Shown here: positions 34,201 to 42,274 of the stretch, piece after piece | Numbering within the stretch: position 1 is the first letter of the stretch | Layout of the letters: every line of letters starts with the position of its first letter | Assembly: GCA_036841525.1 (NCBI GenBank) | Contig: DAITVZ010000007.1 | Coordinates: 1 to 64,000, forward strand | DNA length: 64,000 nt | Direction of reading: 5' to 3' | DNA from: JAAYEA01 sp012689325 | GTDB lineage: Bacteria > Chloroflexota > Anaerolineae > JAAYEA01 | Position numbers and translations under genes: made by a program | The notes under the pieces: model-generated | Told to the model about the DNA's origin: nothing | What the model saw: the letters and a program-made list of their open reading frames with translations, nothing else | Database searches by the model: none

Positions 34201-35583
34201 ATGAACACTTGCAGGAGAAAACTGACCAATGTGCTTGTCCTTATCCTGACGCTGGGCTTGATCACGGCGCTGGCGCCGGGTTCCCTGGGGGGTGTGGCCT
34301 GGGCCGAGAGCGGCCCGGTGCTCTCGCTGCTGGATGGCCGCTTCCAGGTGCGGGGATATAGAGAGAGCCCGACCGTCTATTACGTGGCGATCACGGCTTC
34401 TCCGTCGGCCGCCTATGCCGATTTCCACCTGGCCTTTTGGGCGTTGGACTTGACCGCGGACCAATTGAGCCGCCTGAGCCTGGAAAAGCCGTATCAATAC
34501 ACCGTCGCCTCGCTCGAGGGCGGGCTATTCGCCGCCGTGGGCCGGCAGTACCTCAACGAGACGCGCCCGCTCGGCGGGCAAAACTGGTATGTTGACCCCA
34601 CGCTGAACATGCGCTTTGTGCTCCGCTATTGGGGCGCCTGGTCCGACGGCTTGGGCTTTAGCGGCGCGACGCACCCCGCTCCGGGGACGACGCACGTCTT
34701 CAAGCTGACGTTCAACCAGCCGGTCGAGCTGGATCGGGTCAAGGTGGGTGTGGACGCCCTGCCCCCGCACGCGGCGCAGAGCTCGGCGGTGGATAGCGGC
34801 ATCCTGATCTTTACGCCGCCAACGCCCACGCCGACGGCCACTTTCACGCCGACCCATACGCCGACGGCGACCTTTACCCCGACGGCAACGCGCACCTTTA
34901 CCCCCACGGCAACGCCGACGAGCACGTTCACGCCCACGGCCACGTGGACGCCTACCGCGACGCCAACGTTTACGGCGACGCCGACCCACACGCCAACGCA
35001 TACGGCCACGCCGACGCCAACCCACACCTACACGCCGACGTCCACTGGCACGCCGACCGAGACCTCTACCAGCACGGCGACGCCGACGGAGACTGAAACG
35101 TCAACGCCCACGCCGACCGAGACGCTGACCGCCACGCCGACCTCCACCGAGACGGCGACGCTGACGCCCACCCGGGCGCCCAGCATCGAGACGTCGGATC
35201 CGGGCGATTTCTGCCGGCCGGTGCTGGTGGGGCGGCTGCACGCGGCGTACTATTTCGACCCGGGCGTGGTGTTCGTCACGTCCATCCAGAACCTGTCGCT
35301 GGATTGCGATTTCGACTTGCCCGCCGAGGAGCGCCTGATGTTCGTGCGCGGCTATGCGGACAATGGCGGCGGCCCGATCCAGTGGCGGCAGGTGCCGATC
35401 CTGCCTCCCGAGATTCCAGCGGGCGCAACGGTGGGCGGCGGATGGAGCGACCCCAACTCGGCCTGGGGCAAAAGGATATTAAAGTTCGATATGCACGCCC
35501 TCAAGTACGTCTTCTGGCTCGAGTGGAAGGGCGTGCGCATCTCGCCCATCGCGACCATCTTTGATCCGGACTACGTGCCGTGA
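34201..35583 (+). CDS. Secreted two-domain protein with long Thr-Pro linker, function unknown
   Basis: The 460-residue protein starts at the ATG at 34201 behind AAAGGAGG. An N-terminal signal peptide (KLTNVLVLILTLGLITALAP ... AWA) is followed by a domain of about 170 residues (VYYVAITASPSAAYADFHLAFWALDL). Next comes a linker of about 120 residues, nearly all Thr, Pro, Ala and Ser in TPT units. The C-terminal domain of about 130 residues has CRPVLVGRLHAAYYFDPGVVFV and FWLEWKGVRISPIATIFDPDY. Domains joined by TPT linkers are typical of secreted proteins in Chloroflexota. Neither domain is recognised. The gene is divergent from the exporter operon, so a cell-surface role is likely. Confidence 0.88.
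   Translation: MNTCRRKLTNVLVLILTLGLITALAPGSLGGVAWAESGPVLSLLDGRFQVRGYRESPTVYYVAITASPSAAYADFHLAFWALDLTADQLSRLSLEKPYQYTVASLEGGLFAAVGRQYLNETRPLGGQNWYVDPTLNMRFVLRYWGAWSDGLGFSGATHPAPGTTHVFKLTFNQPVELDRVKVGVDALPPHAAQSSAVDSGILIFTPPTPTPTATFTPTHTPTATFTPTATRTFTPTATPTSTFTPTATWTPTATPTFTATPTHTPTHTATPTPTHTYTPTSTGTPTETSTSTATPTETETSTPTPTETLTATPTSTETATLTPTRAPSIETSDPGDFCRPVLVGRLHAAYYFDPGVVFVTSIQNLSLDCDFDLPAEERLMFVRGYADNGGGPIQWRQVPILPPEIPAGATVGGGWSDPNSAWGKRILKFDMHALKYVFWLEWKGVRISPIATIFDPDYVP
34812..35178 (+). repeat. ACG-CCG low-complexity tract coding the Thr-Pro linker
   Basis: Imperfect 6-bp and 12-bp units built from ACG, CCG, CCC and GCC codons run for about 365 bp. Codon variation among units suggests selection on the Thr-Pro protein sequence rather than simple DNA slippage. 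Confidence 0.85.
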
Positions 35584-35604
35584 GCCAACCGGCCCCATAA
35601 AAAG

Positions 35605-35634
35605 AACAGCCCCCGGCGCGCGCTGGGGGCTGTT
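35605..35634. terminator. Hairpin between convergent genes
   Basis: A 10-bp stem (35605-35614 / 35625-35634) closes over GGCGCGCGCT. It lies 22 bp after the secreted-protein stop and 17 bp before the TauE-like stop, so it can serve both strands. Confidence 0.78.
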
Positions 35635-35650
35635 TGCATATGCGCTGCGG

Positions 35651-36421
35651 CTAGAAGCCAGGGATCAGGCCCAGGTAGCGCACCGCCATCACGGCCAGCA
35701 TGACCGCCAGCACGACCTTGACGAGCTTGTCACCCTTGGCGACCGACATCCGGCTGGCGATCCAGGCGCCTGCTCCGTTGCCCACGCTTAGCGTCACGCC
35801 CATCCCCCAATCGACCTGCCCCTTGGCGGCAAAGATGATCAGCGCTGCCAAGGTATATAGGCCGACAATAAGCACCTTGTGCATATTGGTGCGCACCAGG
35901 CTTTCCCCCAAGACGAGCAAGAGGGCCGCCATCATCAAAAAGCCCACCCCCGCCTGAATGGCCCCGCCATAAAAGCCCACCGCGAATAGCACCAGGTAGC
36001 CCCATATCCGGCGGGTGGGCGTCATGGTGATCTCCCGGGGACGCAGGAGCTTTTTGCTGTCGAACAGCAGCGTGGCCAGCATCAGCAGCATGGCGACGCC
36101 CAGAACCTTGTGAAAGACGTCCTCCGGCAGGTCGATGACCACGTAGGCTCCGAGGATAGCCCCGAGGGTCGCCGGGATGCCCAGTTCCAAGCTGCGCCGA
36201 AAGTCAGAGAGGCCCTTGCTCTTAAAGCCCGCGATGGCCGCGATATTCTGGGCCTGGATAGCGATGCGGTTGGTGCCGTTGGCGATGCCGATCGGCAACC
36301 CCACGAACTCGAGCGCGGCCAGCGTGATGAACGAGCCGCCGCCGGCCATGGTGTTGATGAAACCCGCCACCAAGCCCGAAACCAACACGATCACAAGCTG
36401 CAGCAACGTCTGAGAATCCAT
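35651..36421 (-). CDS. TauE/SafE-family membrane permease
   Basis: The 256-residue polytopic protein starts at the ATG at 36421 with GGAGGG upstream. The N-terminal motif SGLVAGFINTMAGGGSFITLAAL is the hallmark of the family, and GFYGGAIQAGVGFLMMAAL is its second repeat. About eight hydrophobic segments are visible. Characterised members export sulfite, sulfoacetate or related organosulfur anions. It is a single gene facing a terminator, so there is no context for its substrate. Confidence 0.9.
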   Translation of the reverse strand: MDSQTLLQLVIVLVSGLVAGFINTMAGGGSFITLAALEFVGLPIGIANGTNRIAIQAQNIAAIAGFKSKGLSDFRRSLELGIPATLGAILGAYVVIDLPEDVFHKVLGVAMLLMLATLLFDSKKLLRPREITMTPTRRIWGYLVLFAVGFYGGAIQAGVGFLMMAALLLVLGESLVRTNMHKVLIVGLYTLAALIIFAAKGQVDWGMGVTLSVGNGAGAWIASRMSVAKGDKLVKVVLAVMLAVMAVRYLGLIPGF

Positions 36422-36504
36422 CGGCCCTCCTGAAGCAACGATATGGTGCATTATACCCCGGGCTTCCTCTGCGGCAAACCGCGGGCAGGCTCTCGACGGA
36501 GCGA

Positions 36505-36532
36505 TTGACTATTGCCAGCAATCGAGTATAGT
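36505..36532 (+). promoter_or_regulatory. Promoter for the endonuclease/phosphatase-fold lipoprotein
   Basis: TTGACT (36505-36510) and TATAGT (36527-36532) are 16 bp apart, about 75 nt before the GTG at 36607. Confidence 0.5.
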
Positions 36533-36606
36533 CGAGGTGCTCACGCCAGCCTGATATCGAGAAGCGCGCCCTGGCGACGGCGGTCGTCTCGGCATAGGGA
36601 GGATTT

Positions 36607-37650
36607 GTGATCAGACGCGCCTTTTTGTTGCTTGTTGCTGCCTTGGCCCTGATCGGCTGCGAGCCGCGGGTCACGCCCACATCCACGTCGACCCCGGCCA
36701 CCTTCCTGGACAAGCCCACGCCTCAGCATCTCCGCGTGATGACCTACAACGTCAACTGGGACTCGATCTTTCCCGCGGGCGATCCCAACAATGACCAACT
36801 GCGCGATAGCGATCGCGTGGAGCCGTTCCGGCGCATCCTGAAAGCGGTCCAGCCGGACGTGCTCTGCCTGCAAGAGATCGGTCAAGACCGCCATCCCTCG
36901 CAGGTGGGCGCCATCTTGGATGAGGTGTTGCCGCTGGCAGGGGGAGAGAAATGGCGCGCGCACATTGGCCAGGACAATGTCATCGTCTCTCGCTTTGACC
37001 TGACCATGCGGGCCGACGCCTCCATTCATCAGAACCGCACGCTGACCACCGGCCATGCTCTGGCGCTGGTGGACCTGCCCGACGCCGAGTATGCGACCGA
37101 CCTCTACATGGTTTGCGCCCACTTTAAATCCAGCGGCGGCGAGATCAACCTGAGGCTCCGCCAGCACCAGGCCGATACCCTGGTCGCGTGGGTGCGCGAC
37201 ATGCAGGCGCCGGGCGGCAAGATCGACCTGGCCAAGGGCACCCCCTGGATCATCCTGGGCGACCTGAATGCCTACGACACCGACCCCGCTCGCCACGTCA
37301 CCACGCTGGTCACCGGCGACATCGTGAACGAGGACCGATACGGCGCGGATGCCAAGCCGGACTGGGATGGCACGGATGCCACCGATGCCCTGCCGCGGCA
37401 CAATGGCACCGGCACCGAGACCTACACCTGGCGCAATGACGCCGAGGGCTTTAACCCTGGTATGCTGGACCGCATCATCTATGCCGATAGCGTGATGCGC
37501 GTGGACAACTCCTTTGTGCTCAACACCACGACCATGGATCCGGGGCTGTTGCAGGCGGCTGGCTTGCAGGCCAACGACGTATTCCTAAACCCCGTCACGA
37601 GTTACTATGACCATCTGCCCGTGGTGGTGGACGTGGCCATCACCCGATAG
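36607..37650 (+). CDS. Endonuclease/exonuclease/phosphatase-fold lipoprotein
   Basis: The 347-residue protein begins at the GTG at 36607. The signal peptide ends in a lipobox (LALIGC, Cys18), and a short Thr/Pro-rich tether follows. The catalytic domain has VMTYNVNWDS, the metal Glu in CLQEIGQ, AHFKSS, WIILGDLNAYD and YYDHLPVVVD; these are the core Asn, Glu, Asp-Asn and Asp-His residues of the DNase I/phosphatase superfamily. It probably hydrolyses phosphodiesters or phosphate esters outside the membrane. It is 32 bp upstream of an aldo-keto reductase gene. Confidence 0.9.
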   Translation: MIRRAFLLLVAALALIGCEPRVTPTSTSTPATFLDKPTPQHLRVMTYNVNWDSIFPAGDPNNDQLRDSDRVEPFRRILKAVQPDVLCLQEIGQDRHPSQVGAILDEVLPLAGGEKWRAHIGQDNVIVSRFDLTMRADASIHQNRTLTTGHALALVDLPDAEYATDLYMVCAHFKSSGGEINLRLRQHQADTLVAWVRDMQAPGGKIDLAKGTPWIILGDLNAYDTDPARHVTTLVTGDIVNEDRYGADAKPDWDGTDATDALPRHNGTGTETYTWRNDAEGFNPGMLDRIIYADSVMRVDNSFVLNTTTMDPGLLQAAGLQANDVFLNPVTSYYDHLPVVVDVAITR

Positions 37651-37682
37651 CACCAAGACAAGATAGAAGGAGAGCGATCACC

Positions 37683-38633
37683 ATGGAAATGATGCAACTG
37701 GGCAAGACGCCCCTCAAGGTCTCGCGCATCGCGCTGGGCTGCATGCGGCTGAGCGAGAACAAGGCCGACGCGATGGCCTCCATCAAGGCGGCGCTGGATG
37801 CGGGGATCAACCTGTTCGACCATGCCGATATCTATGGCCGCGGCGCGCGCGAGACCATGTTTGCCAACATCTGGGACGAGGTCCCTGGCCTGCGCAGCCG
37901 GATCATTCTGCAGAGCAAGTGCGGCATCCGCTCCGCCGGGAGCCCGGAGCCCAGCTCGCCCCATCGTTACGATTTCAGCTATGAGCACATTGTCCGCTCG
38001 GTGGAGGGCAGCCTGAGCCGCCTCAAAACCGACTATCTGGACGTCCTCTTGCTGCACCGGCCCGACGTGCTGATGGAGCCGGCGGAGGTGGCGCGCGCCT
38101 TTGACGAGCTGCGTCGCGCGGGCAAGGTGCGCTATTTCGGCGTGAGCAACCACACCAGCCACCAAATGGCCGTGCTGCAGCAGGCGCTGGATCAGCCGCT
38201 GGTAGCCAACCAGCTCTTGCTGGGCCTGCTCCACTCTGAGCTCTTTGAGCAGGGCGTGCGGCTGAGCAGCCGGCCGGTGATGCGCAATGTGCGCGGCGAT
38301 GGGACGCTGGAGCATTGCTGGCTGAACGGCGTCACCATCCAGGCCTGGAGTCCCCTTTCCAGCGGCGCGGTGACCGGCAACCTTCCCGCCAGTGCGGAGC
38401 CGCACGTGGTCCAAACCGCCGAGGTGGTGGCCGAGCTAGCGGCGGCGCGGGGCGTCAGCAAGGAGGCCATCGCCCTCGGCTGGCTGCTGCGCCATCCCGC
38501 GGGCATCCTGCCTATCATCGGCACCATGAACCCAGCGCGCATCCGCGCGAGTTGCGAGGCGACCGAGGTGCAGATGAGCCGCGAGGAGTGGTATCGGCTC
38601 TTTATCGCCAGTCGCGGCGAGGATATCCCCTAG
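37683..38633 (+). CDS. Aldo/keto reductase
   Basis: The 316-residue (beta/alpha)8 protein starts at the ATG at 37683 behind AAGGAG. The catalytic tetrad is complete: Asp46 and Tyr51 (FDHADIYG), Lys79 (LQSKCG) and His125 (LLHRPD). The NADPH-binding end has LGWLLRHPAGILPIIGTMNPARI, as in the YdhF-like group. It would reduce carbonyl compounds in the cytoplasm. It lies shortly after the lipoprotein gene, in the same direction, and before tRNA-Asp, which has its own promoter. Confidence 0.94.
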   Translation: MEMMQLGKTPLKVSRIALGCMRLSENKADAMASIKAALDAGINLFDHADIYGRGARETMFANIWDEVPGLRSRIILQSKCGIRSAGSPEPSSPHRYDFSYEHIVRSVEGSLSRLKTDYLDVLLLHRPDVLMEPAEVARAFDELRRAGKVRYFGVSNHTSHQMAVLQQALDQPLVANQLLLGLLHSELFEQGVRLSSRPVMRNVRGDGTLEHCWLNGVTIQAWSPLSSGAVTGNLPASAEPHVVQTAEVVAELAAARGVSKEAIALGWLLRHPAGILPIIGTMNPARIRASCEATEVQMSREEWYRLFIASRGEDIP

Positions 38634-38646
38634 TTTTCCGCCCGAT

Positions 38647-38675
38647 TTGACAAAAACGCTGTGTTATGCTAATAT
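38647..38675 (+). promoter_or_regulatory. tRNA-Asp promoter
   Basis: TTGACA (38647-38652) and TAATAT (38670-38675) are 17 bp apart and end 13 bp before the mature tRNA. Confidence 0.7.
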
Positions 38676-38688
38676 TACCACGCATTAC

Positions 38689-38765
38689 GGAGGCGTGGTG
38701 TAGCGGCCTAACATGCAGCCCTGTCAAGGCTGAGATCGCGGGTTCGAATCCCGTCGCTTCCGCCA
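38689..38765 (+). tRNA. tRNA-Asp (anticodon GTC), CCA encoded
   Basis: The acceptor stem GGAGGCG pairs with CGCTTCC (one G-T pair). The anticodon loop CTGTCAA gives GTC, and the T-arm contains GGTTCGAATCC. The encoded CCA is at 38763-38765. A Rho-independent hairpin follows at once. Confidence 0.97.
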
Positions 38766-38770
38766 AGGTG

Positions 38771-38798
38771 AAGGCCCCACAGAATTTTGTGGGGCCTT
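38771..38798 (+). terminator. Terminator of tRNA-Asp
   Basis: An 11-bp stem (38771-38781 / 38788-38798) with a 6-nt loop is followed by TCTGTCTTTT, a standard Rho-independent layout. Confidence 0.85.
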
Positions 38799-38897
38799 CT
38801 GTCTTTTCCAGCGGAAGAGCGACATGATCTCCCTCATACCCGCTGGCGGCCCCCTGCGTTACCCTATCCTGGGGACAAGTACGCGGAGGTACATCCG

Positions 38898-39731
38898 ATG
38901 ACACCAACTGTCAAACACGTCGGCCTGGCCGTGGCCGGGGTGATCCTGGTCTTTGGCACTTTGGCTTTGGCCCTGGCTTGGCCGAGGCCACTGGCAAGCT
39001 CGGCGAAAGAGAGGAGCGAGAAACCGATGCCCAAGCAAACGAGCGCGAGCATACCCGCCATCGACGCTGCCCAGCCCGCCGTCACCGAGACGGCCACCTT
39101 CGCCCTGGGCTGATTCTGGGGCCCGGACTCCCAGTTTGGGAGCCTAAATGGCGTGGTGCGCACCCGCGTGGGCTACACCGGCGGCACGACGGCGGACCCG
39201 ACCTATCACAAGTTGGGCGATCACACCGAGACGGTGCAGATCGACTACGACCCGACGCAGATCAGCTATGCTGAGCTGCTGGAAGAGTTCTGGGCCAGCC
39301 ATAGCCCGACCTATCGAACGCTCTCCATGCAGTACCGTTCGGCCATCTTTTACCACAACGAGGAGCAAAAGCAACTCGCGTTGGAGAGCCTGAGGCGGCG
39401 GGAGCAGGCGCTGGACATGCCGGTTTACACCGACGTCGAGGCGGCGGGCACGTTCTACCTGGCGGAGGACTATCACCAAAAGTACTATCTGCGCAACCAG
39501 CGCAGCCTGATCCGCGAGTTCCAGGCGATCTATCCCGATACAGCGGGGCTGATCGGCTCGACGGCGGTGGCTCGCGCCAATGGCTACGCCGGCGGCCACG
39601 GCACGCCGGAGGATGCCGATACGATCCTGCAGATGGGTCTCTCGCAAGAGGCGACGCAGCGTCTGCTGACCATGGTCGGCTCGGACGAGATCGCGCCGGC
39701 CTGCCCGGTGCCAGCGCTGGCAACCGAATAG
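38898..39731 (+). CDS. msrA: Membrane-anchored MsrA with in-frame TGA at the catalytic residue (probable selenoprotein)
   Basis: The reading frame runs from the ATG at 38898 (GGAGGT upstream) to TAG at 39731, broken only by TGA at 39111-39113. Read through, it gives 277 residues: an N-terminal membrane anchor (VGLAVAGVILVFGTLALALAW), a spacer, then the MsrA domain. The TGA falls exactly on the catalytic Cys of the GCFWG motif, giving ATFALG-(Sec72)-FWG. Downstream are VRTRVGYTGGTT, DHTETVQIDYDP and a possible resolving Cys269. A hairpin with a G-leading apical loop lies 20 nt after the TGA. MsrA reduces methionine-S-sulfoxide; known selenoprotein forms have Sec at this position. A stop mutation is the alternative, but both halves are well conserved. 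Confidence 0.85.
39111..39142 (+). other. TGA codon and putative bacterial SECIS hairpin
   Basis: After the TGA, CTCCCA (39128-39133) and TGGGAG (39137-39142) form a perfect 6-bp stem with the loop GTT. The loop begins 20 nt after the TGA and its first base is G, which agrees with the published bacterial SECIS model (apical loop 16-37 nt from UGA, G among its first two bases). Confidence 0.6.
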
Positions 39732-39737
39732 GTCACC

Positions 39738-39770
39738 ACCGAGGCCCCATGCGTGTGACGGGGCCTCGGT
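39738..39770 (+). terminator. Terminator of msrA
   Basis: An 11-bp perfect stem (39738-39748 / 39760-39770) is followed by TTGTCTT. It begins 7 bp after the msrA stop, showing that the downstream half of msrA is still expressed as part of a defined transcript end. Confidence 0.82.
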
Positions 39771-39858
39771 TTGTCTTCCGCCGTGGCGGCCCGCGGCCGC
39801 CTGACAAACGGGCCCGATTGTGGTATGATAGCCCCAGCGAGAGCAAGGGGACCACCAC

Positions 39859-40569
39859 ATGGCGACGATATTGCTGATCGAAGACGCCCAAGACCTGGCG
39901 CGGGCCATCTGCCGCCAACTGGAGGCGGAGGGGTATCGCGTGGCGCTGGCGGCGGACGGCTTGGCTGGCGTGGAGATGCACGCCCGGCACCAGCCTGATC
40001 TGGTCATCCTGGATTGGATGCTGCCCCGCCTGGATGGCCTGCAGGTGCTTCAGCGAATCCGGCAAGCCTCGCCCATCCCCATCTTGATGCTCACGGCGCG
40101 CAGCGAAGAGGCCGATCGGGTCATCGGCCTCGAGGTGGGCGCGGACGATTACCTCACCAAGCCTTTCAGTATGCGCGAGCTGCTGGCGCGGGTGCGGGCC
40201 CTCTTGCGCCGCATCGAGCGCGTGCAAGCCATCCTGGAGACCGACCGGCAGCGCGATGCCGCCCCCATCCGCTATGGCCCCCTCTGCATCTGCCCCGAGG
40301 CCTACCAGGTCACCCTGGACGGCGAGCCGATCGAGCTGACCAAGACCGAGTTTGACCTGCTCGCCTTGCTCCTGCGCAACCCCGGCCGCGCCTTCAGCCG
40401 GTCCTATCTGCTGGATACCGTCTGGGGCGAGAACTATGTGGCAGGGGACCGTTCCGTGGATAACGCCATCCTCAGGCTGCGCAAAAAGCTGGGGCCGCTG
40501 GGCGAGGCCATCGAGACGGTCTGGGGCGTGGGCTATCGGCTGTGCCCGCGCGGCACGGAGGCGCCATGA
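39859..40569 (+). CDS. OmpR/PhoB-family response regulator
   Basis: The 236-residue protein has a receiver domain with acidic pocket (LIEDAQD), phospho-acceptor Asp52 (VILDWMLPRLDG) and the conserved Lys in DDYLTKPFSMREL. A C-terminal winged helix (about 135-232) has LTKTEFDLLALLLRNPGRAFSR and a recognition helix near DRSVDNAILRLRKKL. It is transcribed with the histidine kinase that follows; the stop and start overlap as ATGA. Nearby ABC exporter genes at 42275-43971 are natural candidates for its targets, as in bacitracin- or lantibiotic-sensing systems, but no operator was identified. Confidence 0.95.
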   Translation: MATILLIEDAQDLARAICRQLEAEGYRVALAADGLAGVEMHARHQPDLVILDWMLPRLDGLQVLQRIRQASPIPILMLTARSEEADRVIGLEVGADDYLTKPFSMRELLARVRALLRRIERVQAILETDRQRDAAPIRYGPLCICPEAYQVTLDGEPIELTKTEFDLLALLLRNPGRAFSRSYLLDTVWGENYVAGDRSVDNAILRLRKKLGPLGEAIETVWGVGYRLCPRGTEAP

Positions 40570-42119
40570 GCGCGACGGGGCCCAAAGCCCGTTTCCTCCT
40601 GGACACTCCCCTGTGGCGCGCCTTGGGGGAAGCGTTGGCTGCCAGCGCCATCCTCTTTACCATCCTGATCCTCTTCAGAAACTCGCTCCGCCCCGATAGC
40701 CTGAGCCAGACGCTCTTTTTCCTGGTGCCGCTCCTGGCGTTTTGGTGCGCCATCCGACTGCGCCTGCCGACCGGCGGGTGGGTGCGCCACGCGTTGATCG
40801 AGGGCGGGGCCGCCCTGGCAGTGGCCGGCGGGCTGTTGGCGATATGGGGCACGATCGGCGAGGCCCTGGGCCTGGCGGAGGGGTTCGCCGTTCAGGTGGC
40901 TGGCGGGCTTCCGGCTTGGCTCTACTTTGTTGGCGGCGGCTTTATGTTTCTGGTCCTCCGCATCGGGGCCCGCCTCTGGCTGCTGGTGGACCGCTTGCAG
41001 CGCCAGCGCTTGTTGTGGGCCATCACCTATAACCAGGTGTTGGTGGCGTTGCTGATCGTGGCGCTGGGCAGCATCGTCGCGGGCTTGGTGGTGGTGTCGC
41101 CGCGGGGCGATGACGGATGGGACGTGGTCCTTTTTACGCTGCTGCCCTTCGCTGGCGTCATGGCCTTTATGGCGCTGATCGCTGTGGTGGCGGTGTTGCC
41201 TCCGGTGCTGCTGGCGGCGCATCTCTCCTCCCGGCGCACCGTTCGCCGGATCGAGGCGCTGGCTCTGGCCGCGGCCAACCTGCGCCGCGGGGATTACCGG
41301 GCGCGCATCCAGGTGACGGGCGAGGACGAGGTCGCGCAGCTTCAGGCGGATTTCAATGCCATGGCCGCGGACCTGGAAAGGGCCATGCGCGAGCTCGAGG
41401 CCGAGCGGGACAAGGTGGCCGCCCTGCTGCAAGCCCGGCGCGAGCTGGTCGCCAGCGTCTCCCACGAGCTGCGCACGCCGGTGGCCACCATCCGCGGCTA
41501 TCTCGACCTGTTGCTTGACCCGGCGAGGCGTGGAGGCGAACCCGCCGCCTGGGGGCGCGACTTGGAGATCGTCCAGGGCGAAACACTGCGCCTGCAGCAG
41601 TTGATCGACGATCTCTTTGCCCTCTCCCAGGCCGAGGCCCAGGCGCTGCGCCTGGAGCTGCGCCCGACGGACGTGGCCGAGGTCATCCGCCGCCGCGTGG
41701 AGGCGACCGCCTCGCTGGCCTGGCAGGGCGGCCGCGTCGAGATCGTCGCCGAGCTCCCCGTTGAGCTCCCCTTCGCCATGGCGGATGAGCAGCGCGTGGA
41801 CCAGATCATCGCCAACCTGCTGCGCAACAGCCTGCGCCACACGCCCCCCGGCGGCATCATCGCCGTCTCGGCCCTCGTCGAGGGGGAACGACTGCGGCTC
41901 GACGTCCGCGATACAGGCGAGGGCATCTCGCCTCAGGACCTGCCGCACATCTGGGAGCGCTTCTATCGCGGAGAGGCGGCGCGCGCGGAGGATGGCCGCG
42001 GCGCCGGGTTGGGCCTGGCCCTGGTCAAAGAGCTGGCGGAGGCGATGGGCGGCCAGGTGTCGGTAAAGAGCCAGCCAGGGGAAGGGAGCTGTTTCACCGT
42101 CCGGCTGCCCCTGGCCTAG
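40566..42119 (+). CDS. Sensor histidine kinase
   Basis: A 517-residue kinase from the ATG at 40566. The N-terminal half has about six hydrophobic segments, then a HAMP domain (about 230-280, ARIQVTGEDEVAQLQADFNAM). The catalytic core has the H box SVSHELRTPVATIRGYL, N box IIANLLRNSLRHTPPGG, G1 DVRDTGEGIS and G2 GAGLGLALVKELA. Having several membrane helices and little extracytoplasmic sequence suggests that it senses something in the membrane or takes its signal from a partner such as the exporter encoded downstream. A terminator follows the gene. Confidence 0.95.
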   Translation: MSATGPKARFLLDTPLWRALGEALAASAILFTILILFRNSLRPDSLSQTLFFLVPLLAFWCAIRLRLPTGGWVRHALIEGGAALAVAGGLLAIWGTIGEALGLAEGFAVQVAGGLPAWLYFVGGGFMFLVLRIGARLWLLVDRLQRQRLLWAITYNQVLVALLIVALGSIVAGLVVVSPRGDDGWDVVLFTLLPFAGVMAFMALIAVVAVLPPVLLAAHLSSRRTVRRIEALALAAANLRRGDYRARIQVTGEDEVAQLQADFNAMAADLERAMRELEAERDKVAALLQARRELVASVSHELRTPVATIRGYLDLLLDPARRGGEPAAWGRDLEIVQGETLRLQQLIDDLFALSQAEAQALRLELRPTDVAEVIRRRVEATASLAWQGGRVEIVAELPVELPFAMADEQRVDQIIANLLRNSLRHTPPGGIIAVSALVEGERLRLDVRDTGEGISPQDLPHIWERFYRGEAARAEDGRGAGLGLALVKELAEAMGGQVSVKSQPGEGSCFTVRLPLA

Positions 42120-42141
42120 AGTACCCGGCAGGTGCTACCCC

Positions 42142-42170
42142 AAGGGATGCGCGCAGGCGCGTCCCTTTTT
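42142..42170 (+). terminator. Terminator of the two-component operon
   Basis: A stem of about 10 bp (42142-42151 / 42158-42167, one G-T pair) is followed by six T residues. Confidence 0.85.
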
Positions 42171-42274
42171 TCGTTTCTGCGACAAACCCGCGACAAAGCG
42201 GCGATCGGCTTGCGACATTCCTCTGGTAACATGGGAGCGTTGGGCAGTGATGGATGACACAAGGAGGAATACGA

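Noticed and set aside
34812..35178. CRISPR-like or satellite array
   Set aside because: Units are 6-12 bp, imperfect, without spacers, and lie in frame inside a secreted protein as a Thr-Pro linker.
39111..39113. msrA as a simple pseudogene caused by a nonsense mutation
   Set aside because: The stop is exactly at the catalytic Cys codon, both halves are intact, a terminator and ribosome site are kept and a SECIS-like hairpin follows. A mutation remains possible but is less likely.
42120..42274. Direct co-transcription of the two-component system with the ABC exporter
   Set aside because: A hairpin with six T residues ends the kinase gene, so the exporter probably has a separate start, although functional linkage is still likely.
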